A DNA stretch of 64,000 nt from Bacteroidales bacterium (GTDB taxonomy: Bacteria > Bacteroidota > Bacteroidia > Bacteroidales > Paludibacteraceae), in contig SUXD01000003.1 of the NCBI GenBank assembly GCA_015061145.1, positions 1 to 64,000 of the forward strand, written 5' to 3'. Every line of letters begins with the position of its first letter. Within the stretch, counting starts at the first letter, position 1. Under the pieces are notes generated by a model. It had not been told where the DNA came from and did not search any database. It saw only the letters and a list, made by a program, of their open reading frames with translations. The translations under genes were made by a program, and so were the position numbers. Positions 8,629 to 17,277 of this stretch are shown one piece after another.

Positions 8629-9279
8629 TCAGTCTTTCTTCAGATTGGCAATGGTCTGTTGCGGATTTTCCGATTTGAACACATAGTTGCCGGCAACCAG
8701 CACATCGGCGCCGCGTTCGTATAGTTTGGGCGCAGTGATGTTGTTCACGCCTCCGTCTACTTCAATAATGGCGTTGGATCCGTTTTTGGCAATCAGTTCT
8801 TTCAGTTGGGCCACCTTTTTGTAGGTGTTTTCAATGAACTTTTGTCCGCCGAAACCTGGATTTACTGACATCAGCAGCACCATGTCCACGTCGCATACGA
8901 TGTCTTCGAGCAACGATACGGGAGTGTGCGGGTTCAGTGTTACGGCGGCTTTCATGCCTTCGCCCTTTATTTGCTGTATGGTGCGATGAAGGTGAGGACA
9001 GGCTTCGTAGTGCACATTGAGCATGTACGGATTCAGGGCGGCAAACTCTTTGATGAATTTCTGCGGTTCCACTATCATCAGATGGATGTCGAGCGGCTTT
9101 TTCGCATATTTTTTTACGGCTTCGAGCACCGGGAATCCGAATGATATGTTCGGAACGAAAACACCGTCCATAATGTCAAGGTGAATCCAGTCAGCATCGC
9201 TGTTGTTCAGCATTTCTATTTCGGCCTGCAGACGCGAGAAATCTGCAGAAAGCAATGATGGCGCAACCATTTTTTTCAT
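8629..9279 (-). CDS. rpe: Ribulose-phosphate 3-epimerase
   Basis: A 216-residue TIM-barrel enzyme of the pentose phosphate pathway, interconverting ribulose 5-phosphate and xylulose 5-phosphate. The metal and catalytic motifs are all present: PSLLSADF, HLDIMDGVFVPN, the central MSVNPGFGGQKF and EVDGGVNN; VAGNYVFK closes the phosphate site. It has its own promoter at 9310-9340, and comEC follows on the same transcript. The transketolase of the same pathway lies at 27.8 kb. Confidence 0.97.
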   Translation of the reverse strand: MKKMVAPSLLSADFSRLQAEIEMLNNSDADWIHLDIMDGVFVPNISFGFPVLEAVKKYAKKPLDIHLMIVEPQKFIKEFAALNPYMLNVHYEACPHLHRTIQQIKGEGMKAAVTLNPHTPVSLLEDIVCDVDMVLLMSVNPGFGGQKFIENTYKKVAQLKELIAKNGSNAIIEVDGGVNNITAPKLYERGADVLVAGNYVFKSENPQQTIANLKKD

Positions 9280-9309
9280 ACAAGAGAAAATTTTAAGCTA
9301 TAATCGTTG

Positions 9310-9340
9310 CAAAAATAATGTCTTTTCGTGCTAATTCAAA
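9310..9340 (-). promoter_or_regulatory. Promoter of rpe-comEC
   Basis: Minus-strand TTTG (9340-9337), 19-base spacer, TATTTTTG (9317-9310), 30 bases before the rpe ATG. The -33 element lies inside the last codons of the small upstream gene. Confidence 0.75.
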
Positions 9341-9513
9341 ATAAAATCAACACAGACATTGCTGTCAGTTTGTTTTTCTGCATAATATGCAGCTGCAAAT
9401 TTTTTCAGGAAATCGAGCGTTTCTTGTTTTGGTTGCAGTTTGGTTGTGTCTTGTGGTTCGCATTCCGTAACGGAAATCGGTGATGATAAAAAAGGCATAG
9501 AGAATTTCTTCAT
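9331..9513 (-). CDS. Small conserved-type hypothetical protein, 60 aa
   Basis: A 60-residue open frame starting MKKFSMPFLSSPISV, with a central QETLDFLKKFAAAYYAEK helix and a short C-terminal strand ending in DFILN. The layout (basic start, proline/serine-rich link, one amphipathic helix beginning near ETLDFL) resembles small uncharacterised proteins that are common in Bacteroidales. A TTG two codons earlier is in frame, but ATG at 9513 is a better start. No function can be given. It lies upstream of rpe on the same strand, and its end carries the rpe -33 element. Confidence 0.6.
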   Translation of the reverse strand: MKKFSMPFLSSPISVTECEPQDTTKLQPKQETLDFLKKFAAAYYAEKQTDSNVCVDFILN

Positions 9514-9540
9514 AGGCAAATGTAAAATATGTTACACACA

Positions 9541-9564
9541 TAAAACGAAGCCGTGTTCGTTTTA
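9541..9564. terminator. Possible terminator downstream of lptB
   Basis: Arms TAAAACGAA (9541-9549) and TTCGTTTTA (9556-9564) form an A/T-flanked hairpin about 40 bases past the lptB stop. The T tract is short. Confidence 0.45.
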
Positions 9565-9602
9565 TTGTCTGCTGTAGCCTTTTTTTGTTAAAAAAAATAA
9601 AA

Positions 9603-10361
9603 TCAGGAGTTCAGTTCTTCTTTTCGGCGGAGAATAAAGTTGTTTCCAAGGTAAACTTTTCGTACGCGTTCGTTGTTCGCCAGTTCTTCGGCGGTGCCTT
9701 GAAACAGGATTTTACCTTCGACAAGGATGTATGCACGGTCGGTGATGGCCAGCGTTTCGTCCACATTGTGGTCGGTGATGAGGATGCCGATGTTTTTGTC
9801 TTTCAATTTCCATACAATGTCTTGAATGTCTTGTACGGCAATGGGGTCCACGCCAGCAAAAGGCTCGTCGAGCATGATGAAGTTCGGTTCGATGGCAAGG
9901 CAGCGTGCTATTTCGGTACGGCGTCGTTCGCCTCCAGAAAGACGGTCGCCATAGTTTTTACGCACATGTTCAAGGTTGAATTCCTTGATGAGGGTTTCCA
10001 GCTTCTCTTTCTGGTAACTTTTGGAAAACTTAGTCATTTCGAGTACCGAGCGTATGTTGTCTTCTACAGTCATTTTGCGGAAAACTGACGCTTCTTGCGC
10101 CAGATATCCGATACCGTTCTGCGCCCGTTTGTAAACGGGATATTGTGTGATGTCGGTGTCGTTGAGGAAAATGCGTCCTTCGTTTGGCGTGATGAGTCCG
10201 GTTGTCATGTAGAAAGTGGTGGTTTTGCCTGCGCCGTTAGGTCCCAACAGACCTACAATCTCGCCTTGGTTCACTTCTATCGAGACATGGTTCACAACCG
10301 TTCTTTGTTTGTATTTCTTGACAAGGTTGTCTGTACGAAGCACTAATCCTTTGTTTTCCAT
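9603..10361 (-). CDS. lptB: LPS export ABC transporter ATP-binding protein LptB
   Basis: A 252-residue cytoplasmic ATPase that powers LPS extraction from the inner membrane with LptF/LptG. Walker A is GPNGAGKTT (residues 39-47), the Q-loop segment is [16 protein letters not shown], the signature is LSGGERRR, and Walker B is [13 protein letters not shown] followed by the switch His in [10 protein letters not shown]. The FAGVDP and DHNV spellings are characteristic of LptB rather than of other ABC ATPases. The frame runs 18 codons further upstream, but the ATG at 10361 fits the promoter at 10385-10416 and the family N-terminus. Confidence 0.95.
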   Translation of the reverse strand: MENKGLVLRTDNLVKKYKQRTVVNHVSIEVNQGEIVGLLGPNGAGKTTTFYMTTGLITPNEGRIFLNDTDITQYPVYKRAQNGIGYLAQEASVFRKMTVEDNIRSVLEMTKFSKSYQKEKLETLIKEFNLEHVRKNYGDRLSGGERRRTEIARCLAIEPNFIMLDEPFAGVDPIAVQDIQDIVWKLKDKNIGILITDHNVDETLAITDRAYILVEGKILFQGTAEELANNERVRKVYLGNNFILRRKEELNS

Positions 10362-10384
10362 TCGGAGAAATTTTATTAATGGTG

Positions 10385-10416
10385 CAAAGATAACATTTTT
10401 TGCGTTTTCCGTCAAA
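10385..10416 (-). promoter_or_regulatory. Promoter of lptB
   Basis: Minus-strand TTTG (10416-10413), 20-base spacer, TATCTTTG (10392-10385). The -33 element lies at the very end of the upstream glycosyltransferase gene. Confidence 0.8.
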
Positions 10417-11605
10417 ACTTTCGCTCGCTGTCGTGAGTAAAGCGCGCTTTTCGCTCTGTTTCTGACAGAAAATCCCGAATGGCTGTGAGCGTTTCTATGG
10501 GAGAATGCTCGAACGAAAAATTATCGGTGAACGGGAATTCTGGATAGGATGCCGTGAAAAAATCCTTCAAACTTTTTTCGTCTGTATAATGTGTAGACTG
10601 TGCCAGGTGCCTCAAGAACTGAAAAATTCTCAATCCGTCGCATTTTTGATGAAACATTTTGCGAAATTGTTCCGCCGTTGCTGCGTTCTGTCGGCTTTGA
10701 CCCCACACGTTCTCGTTTGCGTCTGCTTGGATGAAATCAAGCAGTTCGTTGTGAATGTCGTGCTGGTAAATGTCGTCAATTATTTTGTAGGTATCGCTCA
10801 CTTTGTCGAAAAACGAAGGGTGGAATATAGGGTGACAGCTTGCTGTTTCACCCACCGTTTGTCCGGTGCCGAACGGCACACGGTGCGAAATGCGTGCCGA
10901 AGGATACACCGTTTCTTCATTATATAATAGTATGTTGCCGTGTTTCGCTATTTTCTGCAGAAAATAGAAATCTTCGCCGGCTTGTTGCGCTCCGAAGTTG
11001 CCGAGCGTACGGCAAGTGGATGTGCGGCAGGCGATGGCCGAACCGAATGCGGTGAATGCAAACGGACTCTTGATGCGGAGCATGTTTAGCATAAAAGTGC
11101 GCATGTATATCTCGTATCGCAGTATGTTGCGGTCGGTGCGTGCATTGCCGGTCAGGCAATGATAGTAGGGCGGATTGATGGCTGATAGTTTGGGTGCGCT
11201 TTCCAGTTTTTCGACAATGGCAGAAATGTAATGCTCAGAAAAGTGGCAGTCGGCGTCCATGCTCACAAAGATGTCGTTGTCTTGTGCGTTATGCAGAATC
11301 TGGTCTAGAATGGTCTGCCGTGCTATGCCCACGCCCGATTTCTTCTTGCTCTGCCAGCCGTTGCCTGGGGTGCTTCTGTCGATGGCGGTCACGCTTTGTT
11401 CGCCTTCTAAAAATTTCAGCGTTTCGGCATTCCGTCGGCAGAGTTCGGCGTGGTCGGGGTCGTTGTGCCACCAGTCGGGCTGGTTCACGCACACATAGGT
11501 GTGTATATCTCCGGCATAGTCTTGCCTTTTGATGCACTGCAGCGTGTGTGGCAAAAACTGGTTTTCGTCCATCGCCGGGATGCCAATGTAAACTGTAGGT
11601 GGCAT
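10412..11605 (-). CDS. Glycosyltransferase family 2-like protein
   Basis: A 397-residue GT-A fold protein. The N-terminus [18 protein letters not shown] is the nucleotide-binding strand and loop; [14 protein letters not shown] holds the DxD metal/nucleotide-sugar site; the central NPPYYHC and the AFGSAIACR stretch resemble the acceptor region of GT2 enzymes. No membrane segment is seen. The acceptor is unknown. An in-frame ATG nine codons earlier (11632) falls within the divergent rlmH promoter, so the ATG at 11605 is preferred. It lies upstream of lptB on the same strand, which would suit envelope glycan synthesis, but that is only positional. Confidence 0.82.
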   Translation of the reverse strand: MPPTVYIGIPAMDENQFLPHTLQCIKRQDYAGDIHTYVCVNQPDWWHNDPDHAELCRRNAETLKFLEGEQSVTAIDRSTPGNGWQSKKKSGVGIARQTILDQILHNAQDNDIFVSMDADCHFSEHYISAIVEKLESAPKLSAINPPYYHCLTGNARTDRNILRYEIYMRTFMLNMLRIKSPFAFTAFGSAIACRTSTCRTLGNFGAQQAGEDFYFLQKIAKHGNILLYNEETVYPSARISHRVPFGTGQTVGETASCHPIFHPSFFDKVSDTYKIIDDIYQHDIHNELLDFIQADANENVWGQSRQNAATAEQFRKMFHQKCDGLRIFQFLRHLAQSTHYTDEKSLKDFFTASYPEFPFTDNFSFEHSPIETLTAIRDFLSETERKARFTHDSERKF

Positions 11606-11607
11606 TT

Positions 11608-11640
11608 TTTGTGGTTTTTGCAAAAATACCATTATCTTTG
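11608..11640 (+). promoter_or_regulatory. Promoter of rlmH
   Basis: TTTG (11608-11611), 21-base spacer and TATCTTTG (11633-11640), 29 bases before the rlmH ATG. It lies between the divergent glycosyltransferase and rlmH starts. Confidence 0.82.
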
Positions 11641-11668
11641 AAAAATTTCAACCGAAAAACATTCTTTT

Positions 11669-12142
11669 ATGCGAATCGCTTTGCTGGTGGTGGGCAAAAC
11701 CACTAAAAAATATATAGAAGAAGCTACGGCAGAGTATCTTGGCCGCCTGAAATATTACAATGTGGATTTCGAACTGATGGTGATACCCGAACTGAAGGAC
11801 ACCAAAAATATTCCTGTGGTAGTGCAGAAACAGAAAGAAGGGGAGGCGATATTAAAAAAGATGCAGACTGGCGACAATGTCATTCTGCTCGACGAGAAAG
11901 GCAAGGAATTCAATTCGGTGGATTTTTCCGCATTCTTGAGCAAGGAAATTGACAAGTCGAAACGCATCGTGTTTGTCATTGGCGGACCGTTCGGGTTCTC
12001 GCCCGATGTTTATGCCCGTGCCAACAGCAAGATTTCACTGTCGAAAATGACTTTCTCACATCAATTGATTCGGGCGGTGTTTGCCGAACAGCTCTACCGT
12101 GCGTTCACCATAATGAAAGGCGAGAGCTATCACCATGAATAA
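11669..12142 (+). CDS. rlmH: 23S rRNA (pseudouridine1915-N3)-methyltransferase RlmH
   Basis: A 157-residue SPOUT methyltransferase that modifies helix 69 of 23S rRNA. The N-terminus IALLVVGKTTKKYIEEATAEYL matches the family; the knot region is VFVIGGPFGFSP, and the C-terminus SLSKMTFSHQLIRAVFAEQLYRAFTIMKGESYHHE is the nearly invariant tail ending in YHHE. Length is exactly as expected. It is monocistronic, followed by 234 bases of repeat-rich intergenic sequence. Confidence 0.97.
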   Translation: MRIALLVVGKTTKKYIEEATAEYLGRLKYYNVDFELMVIPELKDTKNIPVVVQKQKEGEAILKKMQTGDNVILLDEKGKEFNSVDFSAFLSKEIDKSKRIVFVIGGPFGFSPDVYARANSKISLSKMTFSHQLIRAVFAEQLYRAFTIMKGESYHHE

Positions 12143-12350
12143 TTGACAATTCAATTGTCATGTATTATGTATTTATGTATGATGTATAAATCAGAAACAA
12201 GAAACAAGAAAATTAAGAATTAAGAACCGAAGGTCATCGACCGTAGGGAGATAATTTTGAATTGATTTTCAAATTCTCAAATCTTCAAATCAGAAATAAC
12301 ATTCATTGACCGAAGGGAAATAAACAACGTTCATCGAACGCAGTGAGATA
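12141..12350. repeat. Mosaic intergenic repeat cluster A
   Basis: This gene-free stretch is built from short modules that recur at 13.5-13.8 kb. A module at 12141-12187 (an inverted AATTGACAATT/AATTGTC followed by a TGTATTATGTATTTATGT word) returns in the same orientation at 13651-13700. A 21-base module at 12303-12323 returns as a perfect inverted copy at 13597-13617. A word pair like CATCGACCGTAGGGAGATAA and CATCGAACGCAGTGAGATAA also occurs twice within the cluster. No coding potential is seen. Confidence 0.75.
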
Positions 12351-12376
12351 AATCAAAAACAAGATACCAGAAACAA

Positions 12377-12410
12377 GAAAAAAAGAGATGCCATTTCGCA
12401 ATGACACCTC
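12377..12410 (-). terminator. Terminator of the DUF4332 gene
   Basis: Minus-strand hairpin GAGGTG...CATCTC (12410-12385) with further inner pairing TCATT/AATGG, followed by seven T residues, 27 bases past the stop. Confidence 0.8.
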
Positions 12411-12436
12411 TTTTCGTTTCTCTTTACAGAAAAGAA

Positions 12437-12844
12437 TCAGTAAGTGATGATTGGCTCGAGTTCTTTTGCTTGTGCAATCATTTTTTCCAATTCTGCCACA
12501 GAAGGAACTCTGTTGCAAAGGTTCTTTTCTTTGTTCACTTCTTCCATTTTAGGTTGCAGGTTTGCAGCAACGCGGTTGCGGAATTCTTTTACGGTGTCAA
12601 CACCAGCTGCTTCCAGCAGTTCTGCGAATTGTCCTGCGATGCCGTTGATGCGGAACAAGTCTGCATGGTTGGTCCATTTCAGGATAAGTTTTTCGCTGAT
12701 GCCTGTTTCTTCAGCCAATTTTGTGCGACCAGATTTTTTGGCGCATTTTTCCAAAAGGTCTTCTGTTGTTTTGATGCCTGCTGCGATGAGTTTTTCTGCG
12801 TAAGCGGCGCCTACTCCTTCGATTTGATCAATTTTATAAGCCAT
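12437..12844 (-). CDS. DUF4332 helix-hairpin-helix protein
   Basis: A 135-residue protein with two helix-hairpin-helix-like units: QIEGVGAAYAEKLIAAGIKTTEDLLEK near the N-terminus and LFRINGIAGQFAELLEAAGVDTVKEF in the middle, the arrangement of DUF4332. Such folds usually bind DNA or proteins non-specifically; no enzyme motif is visible. The frame extends 32 codons upstream, but that part is poorly conserved-looking and AT-rich, so ATG at 12844 is chosen. It stands alone between two repeat-bearing intergenic stretches. Confidence 0.85.
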   Translation of the reverse strand: MAYKIDQIEGVGAAYAEKLIAAGIKTTEDLLEKCAKKSGRTKLAEETGISEKLILKWTNHADLFRINGIAGQFAELLEAAGVDTVKEFRNRVAANLQPKMEEVNKEKNLCNRVPSVAELEKMIAQAKELEPIITY

Positions 12845-13067
12845 AATAGATTTTAAGATTAAGTTCTGCCTACTCTGATTAGGATTTTCGGCTTGCTCCT
12901 TCATTTTGTAAATGTAAGGATATTTTTTCAAAAATGACAACGAAATCTGGAAAAAAATATTTTGTCATGCAAACTCATCCTTTTTTTTCTTGCATTTCTA
13001 GGAAACAACATTTCACTTTAGGTAAATGACAAAACAAACGTTTGAATTTGAATAATTGAATAATTGT

Positions 13068-13457
13068 TTATTCTTTGAAAAATGCTGTGCCGTTCATTTC
13101 GGCGATGAGTTTGCCTGTTTTGTTGTGCATTGACACTTTGTAAAGGCCAATTTTGCGGGTGCGCGATATTTCGGTGGCTTCGGCAGTCACTTCGTCGCCT
13201 ATGGAGCAGGGACGTATGTATGAGATGCTGGCGTTGAGCGACACGGCCGATGTGCCGTGGCTGTTGGCGGCTACGGAGAAGGTCAAGTCGCCCAGCGTGA
13301 AAAGTGCGCCTCCCATCACGGTGTTGTTGCCGTTGAGGTGCTTTTCGCTGATGGGCATTGTGCATTTGGCGTATCCCTCGCCAATCTCTGCTATCTGGAT
13401 GTCGCTTTGTGTGGCAAAACGGTCATTGGCAAACAGTTTTCGTATCTTGTCGTACAT
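13068..13457 (-). CDS. PaaI-family hotdog thioesterase
   Basis: A 129-residue hotdog-fold protein. The segment NGNNTVMGGALFTLGDLTFSVAANSHG is the central hotdog helix of PaaI-like thioesterases, with the Gly-Gly and the Asp at the active site; ASISYIRPCSIGDEVTAEATEISRTRKIGLYKV is the following strand pattern. It would hydrolyse an acyl- or aryl-CoA thioester, substrate unknown. No neighbours point to a pathway. Confidence 0.9.
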   Translation of the reverse strand: MYDKIRKLFANDRFATQSDIQIAEIGEGYAKCTMPISEKHLNGNNTVMGGALFTLGDLTFSVAANSHGTSAVSLNASISYIRPCSIGDEVTAEATEISRTRKIGLYKVSMHNKTGKLIAEMNGTAFFKE

Positions 13458-13809
13458 AATTGAGTCTAAAGTTAAAAGTCAAAAGCAATTGTTGAGCTTC
13501 GGACACCGAATTTAGAACGTTGAGCTTGTCGAAACGTCGAGGACCATTTCGACTACGTTCGATGAACGTTGTGTCTGAGTTTGAAAATTTGAAGATTTAT
13601 TTCCCTTCGGTCAATGATTATTTCGCTTCGCTCAATGATTGTTAATTGTTAATTGACAATTTCCAATTGTCGTGTATTATGTATTTATGTTATGATGTAT
13701 CTCGTAAGTTAAAAATCAAAAGTCAAAGTTGGCGTCAAAGTCTGCGTCTGCGTCATATCATTGTTCATTGTTAATTATTTGTGTCTGCGTCTGCGTCAAA
13801 GTCGTCTCG
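13458..13809. repeat. Mosaic intergenic repeat cluster B
   Basis: A 352-base stretch with no gene between the thioesterase start and the lepA stop. It contains the second copies of modules found in cluster A (13597-13617 inverted, 13651-13700 direct), a pair of words of the type GAGCTTGTCGAAAC and TTCGACTACGTTCGATGAAC at 13520-13575, and near its right end the repeated word GTCTGCGTCTGCGTCA (about 13741-13757 and 13782-13798). It looks like accumulated short dispersed repeats rather than a gene remnant. Confidence 0.75.
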
Positions 13810-15597
13810 TTAGTCTAGTTTCAGCACTTCGAGGAACGCTTTTTGCGGCACTTCTACCGTACCGATTTGTTTCATGCGCTTTTTGCCTCGTTTCTGCTTC
13901 TCGAGCAGTTTTCGTTTACGCGAGATGTCTCCGCCGTAACATTTTGCCGTAACATCTTTTCTTACGGCTTTGATGGTTTCGCGGGCGATGATTTTCGCTC
14001 CGATGGCGGCTTGTATAGCCACTTCGAACTGCTGGCGCGGGATGAGTTCTTTCAATTTTTCGCACATGCGTTTGCCTAGCGTGTAGGCATTGTCGATGTG
14101 GGTGAGGGTAGAGAGAGCGTCCACGGGTTCGCCGTTCAGCAGAATGTCCAGTTTTATCAGTTTCGACTCGCGGAATCCGTGCGGGTGATAGTCGAACGAA
14201 GCGTATCCTTTCGAGATGCTTTTCAGCCGGTCATAGAAGTCGAACACGATTTCGCCGAGCGGCATGTCATAAATCAGTTCGATGCGGTTGCCCGAAATGT
14301 ATTCCTGTTTCACCAGTTCGCCGCGTTTGCCGAGGCACAACTGCATGATAGGGCCGATAAAATTGCTTTGTGTGATGACCGAGGCGCGTATGTAGGGCTC
14401 TTCGATTTTGTCAATCAGCGTCACATCAGGCATTCCTGACGGGTTGTGAATTTCTATCATTTCGCCCTTCTTGGTGTAGATTTTGTATTGCACATTAGGC
14501 ACAGTGGTAATCACATTCATGTTGAACTCGCGGTCGAGTCGCTCTTGTATGATTTCCATGTGCAGCATGCCGAGGAATCCGCATCTGAAACCGAATCCTA
14601 ATGCGAGCGACGATTCGGCCTGGAAGGTGAGCGATGCGTCGTTCAGCTGCAGTTTTTCCATCGAAGCGCGCAAGTCTTCAAAGTCTTCCGTCTCGATGGG
14701 GTAGACACCGGCAAACACCATGGGTTTCACTTCTTCAAAACCATCTATCGCTTTATCGCATGGGCGTGCCACATGTGTGATGGTATCGCCCACTTTCACC
14801 TCGCTGGAGGTCTTGATGCCCGAAATGATATAGCCCACATTGCCGGCGCTCAGTTCTTTGCGCGGCGACATGTCCAAACGCAGAATGCCTATTTCGTCGG
14901 CTTCGTATTCTTTGCCTGTGGCCACGAATTTCACAAGGTCTTTGCTCTTGATGGTGCCGTTGATAATTTTGAAATAGGCGATGATGCCCCTGAAAGGGTT
15001 GAACACCGAGTCGAAAATCAAGCATTGCAGCGGCGCTTCGGGGTCGCCTACTGGCGGTTTGATGCGGTGTACGATGGCACGTAGTATTTCGTCCACGCCT
15101 TGGCCTGTTTTTCCGCTGGCGCGAATAATGTCAGAAGGGTCGCAGCCGAGCAGGTCCACGATTTGGTCTTCCACCTCTTCGGGCATGGCGTTAGGCAAGT
15201 CTATCTTGTTGATAATCGGGATGATTTCCAAATCGTGCTCAATGGCCATGTACAGGTTTGAAATGGTCTGCGCCTGAATGCCTTGTGCGGCATCCACAAT
15301 GAGCAAGGCGCCTTCGCAGGCGGCGATGGAGCGTGACACCTCGTATGAGAAGTCCACATGTCCCGGAGTGTCAATCAGGTTGAGTGTATATTTCTCGCCG
15401 TCGAGGGTGTAGTCCATTTGTATCGCATGGCTTTTGATGGTGATGCCGCGTTCGCGTTCCAGTTCCATGTCGTCAAGCACTTGCGCTTGCAGCTCTTTTC
15501 CCTCAACAGTCTTTGTAATTTCCAGCAGACGGTCGGCCAACGTGCTTTTGCCGTGGTCGATGTGCGCTATGATGCAAAAATTTCGTATATTTTTCAT
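13810..15597 (-). CDS. lepA: Elongation factor 4 (LepA) GTPase
   Basis: A 595-residue ribosome-associated GTPase. G motifs are clear at the N-terminus: [14 protein letters not shown] (G1), [10 protein letters not shown] (G2), [12 protein letters not shown] (G3), NKIDLPNA (G4). Domains II, III and the EF-G-like V follow, then the LepA-specific C-terminal domain ([25 protein letters not shown]). LepA acts on stalled or mistranslocated ribosomes and in ribosome maturation. The frame extends 12 codons upstream, but ATG at 15597 ([14 protein letters not shown]) matches the family start. Confidence 0.98.
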   Translation of the reverse strand: MKNIRNFCIIAHIDHGKSTLADRLLEITKTVEGKELQAQVLDDMELERERGITIKSHAIQMDYTLDGEKYTLNLIDTPGHVDFSYEVSRSIAACEGALLIVDAAQGIQAQTISNLYMAIEHDLEIIPIINKIDLPNAMPEEVEDQIVDLLGCDPSDIIRASGKTGQGVDEILRAIVHRIKPPVGDPEAPLQCLIFDSVFNPFRGIIAYFKIINGTIKSKDLVKFVATGKEYEADEIGILRLDMSPRKELSAGNVGYIISGIKTSSEVKVGDTITHVARPCDKAIDGFEEVKPMVFAGVYPIETEDFEDLRASMEKLQLNDASLTFQAESSLALGFGFRCGFLGMLHMEIIQERLDREFNMNVITTVPNVQYKIYTKKGEMIEIHNPSGMPDVTLIDKIEEPYIRASVITQSNFIGPIMQLCLGKRGELVKQEYISGNRIELIYDMPLGEIVFDFYDRLKSISKGYASFDYHPHGFRESKLIKLDILLNGEPVDALSTLTHIDNAYTLGKRMCEKLKELIPRQQFEVAIQAAIGAKIIARETIKAVRKDVTAKCYGGDISRKRKLLEKQKRGKKRMKQIGTVEVPQKAFLEVLKLD

Positions 15598-15602
15598 GCT
15601 TG

Positions 15603-15610
15603 CAAAAATA
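15603..15610 (-). promoter_or_regulatory. -7 element of lepA
   Basis: TATTTTTG on the minus strand immediately before the lepA start (5 bases), implying a very short leader or a weak assignment. Confidence 0.35.
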
Positions 15611-15705
15611 ATAAAAAGAAACAAGAGAATCATGAGTTTCGAAATCTGATTTTAGATAAATCTGAAATAAAATTTAAACGACTTCTGATTTTCGATGAAA
15701 ATCAG

Positions 15706-15713
15706 TACCTTTG
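15706..15713 (+). promoter_or_regulatory. -7 element for the family-10-like glycosidase gene
   Basis: TACCTTTG, 21 bases before the ATG at 15735. A TCTG 19 bases upstream is a poor -33 match. Confidence 0.65.
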
Positions 15714-15734
15714 CAGTGTTGAACAGATAAGAAT

Positions 15735-17225
15735 ATGAGAAATATAATTGCGGCGTTGTTGTGCCTTCTTTCGGCAGTGGTTTCGGCGCAGACCGAGAAA
15801 TATCAGATGCGTGCGGTATGGATTGCTTCGGTGGCTAATGTCGATTGGCCGTCCAAATCCAATCTCTCTGTGACGGAGCAGCAGAATGAGATGATAGGGA
15901 TGCTCGACCGATTCAAAGAGTTGAATATCAATGCGGTGGTATTTCAGATACGCCCGGCATCCGACGCTCTTTTCGTTTCTTCGTACGAACCTTGGTCGCT
16001 TTGGCTCAATGGCAGCGGCGTGGCTCCCTCACCGTTTTACGACCCGTTGCAGTTTGTCATTCAGGAGGCGCATGCCCGCTGCATAGAAGTGCATGTGTGG
16101 CTCAACCCTTATCGTGTTTCGCTCGACGACACCACGATGCTGTGCAAGGAACATCCGCTTTTCGAGCATCGCGACTTGATAAAAAAATACGGCAATCGCT
16201 ATTTCTTCGACCCCGGACGTGATGAAACGCGTGCCTATCTCAATAAGATTGTGGCCGATGTGGTGATGCGCTACGATGTAGATGCCGTTCATTTCGATGA
16301 TTATTTCTATCCCTACAAAGTAGGAAAATTGGAATTTCCGGATGAGGATACCTATTTGGCTAATCCGCGTGGGTTCGCTCCCGATAAGCGCGACGACTGG
16401 CGGCGGAACAATGTGAACTTGATTATATCCGAACTGCAGCAAACCATAAAGGGAATAAAGCCTTGGGTCGATTTCGGTATTAGCCCCTTTGGCGTGTGGC
16501 GCAATTTCCGCACCGATCCTCGTGGTTCGAAGACTACGGCTGGCACTACGAATTATGACGACCTTTATGCCGATATACGCTTGTGGCTCGAAAGTGGCAT
16601 GATAGACTATGTAGTGCCGCAACTCTATTGGGAGATAGGCAAAGAGGTGGCCGACTACAAGGAATTGATAGACTGGTGGTGCCATAATTCGTTCGGACGC
16701 AACTTGTATATCGGACTTTTTGCTTCCGGACTGAAAAATCAGAAAGGGCCGGCATGGAACAAAGGGAACGAGTTGGCGCGACAGATGACGCTTAATAAGA
16801 AGTATCCTCAGCAGGAAGGCGTTTTCCTGTACAGTGCGCGTCCGTTGCTGAAAAATCCGCTAGGAATATGCGACACGCTGCGCAATAACTATTTCCGCTA
16901 TCCGTCGCTTGTGCCACGTCATCATGGCGATATGTCGCTCAACTTGTTGCGTCCGCAGAATGTAAGGGTGCTCAGCGGCGAGAACGAGAAACGCCTGGTG
17001 TGGGACGAAACGCCTGCTTCGGGAGGCGAAAAAGTGGCTTATTATGTGATTTATGCCTTCAAACGCAATGAAAAAACGAATTATAACACATCTCGCAATA
17101 TAATAGGAAAGTCGGCTGTGCCGTATTTCGATTTGCCTGACGAATACAAGTCGGGCAAACATGTTTTTGCGGTGACATCGGTCAATCGCTATCGTTGCGA
17201 GAGTGCGCCGTCGTTGGCGGAATAA
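15735..17225 (+). CDS. Secreted glycosyl hydrolase-like 10 (GHL10, DUF187) family protein
   Basis: A 496-residue protein with a Sec signal peptide (RNIIAALLCLLSAVVSAQ, cleavage near residue 19). The barrel begins MRAVWIASVANVDWPS and runs through INAVVFQIRPASDALF, EVHVWLNPYR, AVHFDDYFYPY and DFGISPFGVWR, the standard GHL10 pattern; DYVVPQLYW and FASG follow. A fibronectin-III-like tail (about 405-496) carries LVWDETPASGGEKVAYYVIYA. Members are thought to cleave peptidoglycan glycans or polysaccharides, but activities are poorly established. No T9SS sorting domain is present, so it likely stays in the periplasm. Confidence 0.9.
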   Translation: MRNIIAALLCLLSAVVSAQTEKYQMRAVWIASVANVDWPSKSNLSVTEQQNEMIGMLDRFKELNINAVVFQIRPASDALFVSSYEPWSLWLNGSGVAPSPFYDPLQFVIQEAHARCIEVHVWLNPYRVSLDDTTMLCKEHPLFEHRDLIKKYGNRYFFDPGRDETRAYLNKIVADVVMRYDVDAVHFDDYFYPYKVGKLEFPDEDTYLANPRGFAPDKRDDWRRNNVNLIISELQQTIKGIKPWVDFGISPFGVWRNFRTDPRGSKTTAGTTNYDDLYADIRLWLESGMIDYVVPQLYWEIGKEVADYKELIDWWCHNSFGRNLYIGLFASGLKNQKGPAWNKGNELARQMTLNKKYPQQEGVFLYSARPLLKNPLGICDTLRNNYFRYPSLVPRHHGDMSLNLLRPQNVRVLSGENEKRLVWDETPASGGEKVAYYVIYAFKRNEKTNYNTSRNIIGKSAVPYFDLPDEYKSGKHVFAVTSVNRYRCESAPSLAE

Positions 17226-17227
17226 AG

Positions 17228-17258
17228 TTGTGAGTTGAGTTTACATTTTGTATATTTG
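17228..17258 (+). promoter_or_regulatory. Promoter of the S8 protease gene
   Basis: TTG (17228-17230), 20-base spacer, TATATTTG (17251-17258), 20 bases before the ATG at 17278. It overlaps an in-frame TTG extension of the gene, which argues for the downstream ATG. Confidence 0.7.
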
Positions 17259-17277
17259 CGATAAAACAAATTTTATT

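Noticed and set aside
13735..13800. CRISPR-like array from the repeated GTCTGCGTCTGCGTCA word
   Set aside because: Only two copies, no regular spacers, no cas genes in the window.
16029..16685. A 218-codon antisense frame in the family-10-like glycosidase gene
   Set aside because: Sense gene is unmistakable; no motif on the antisense product.
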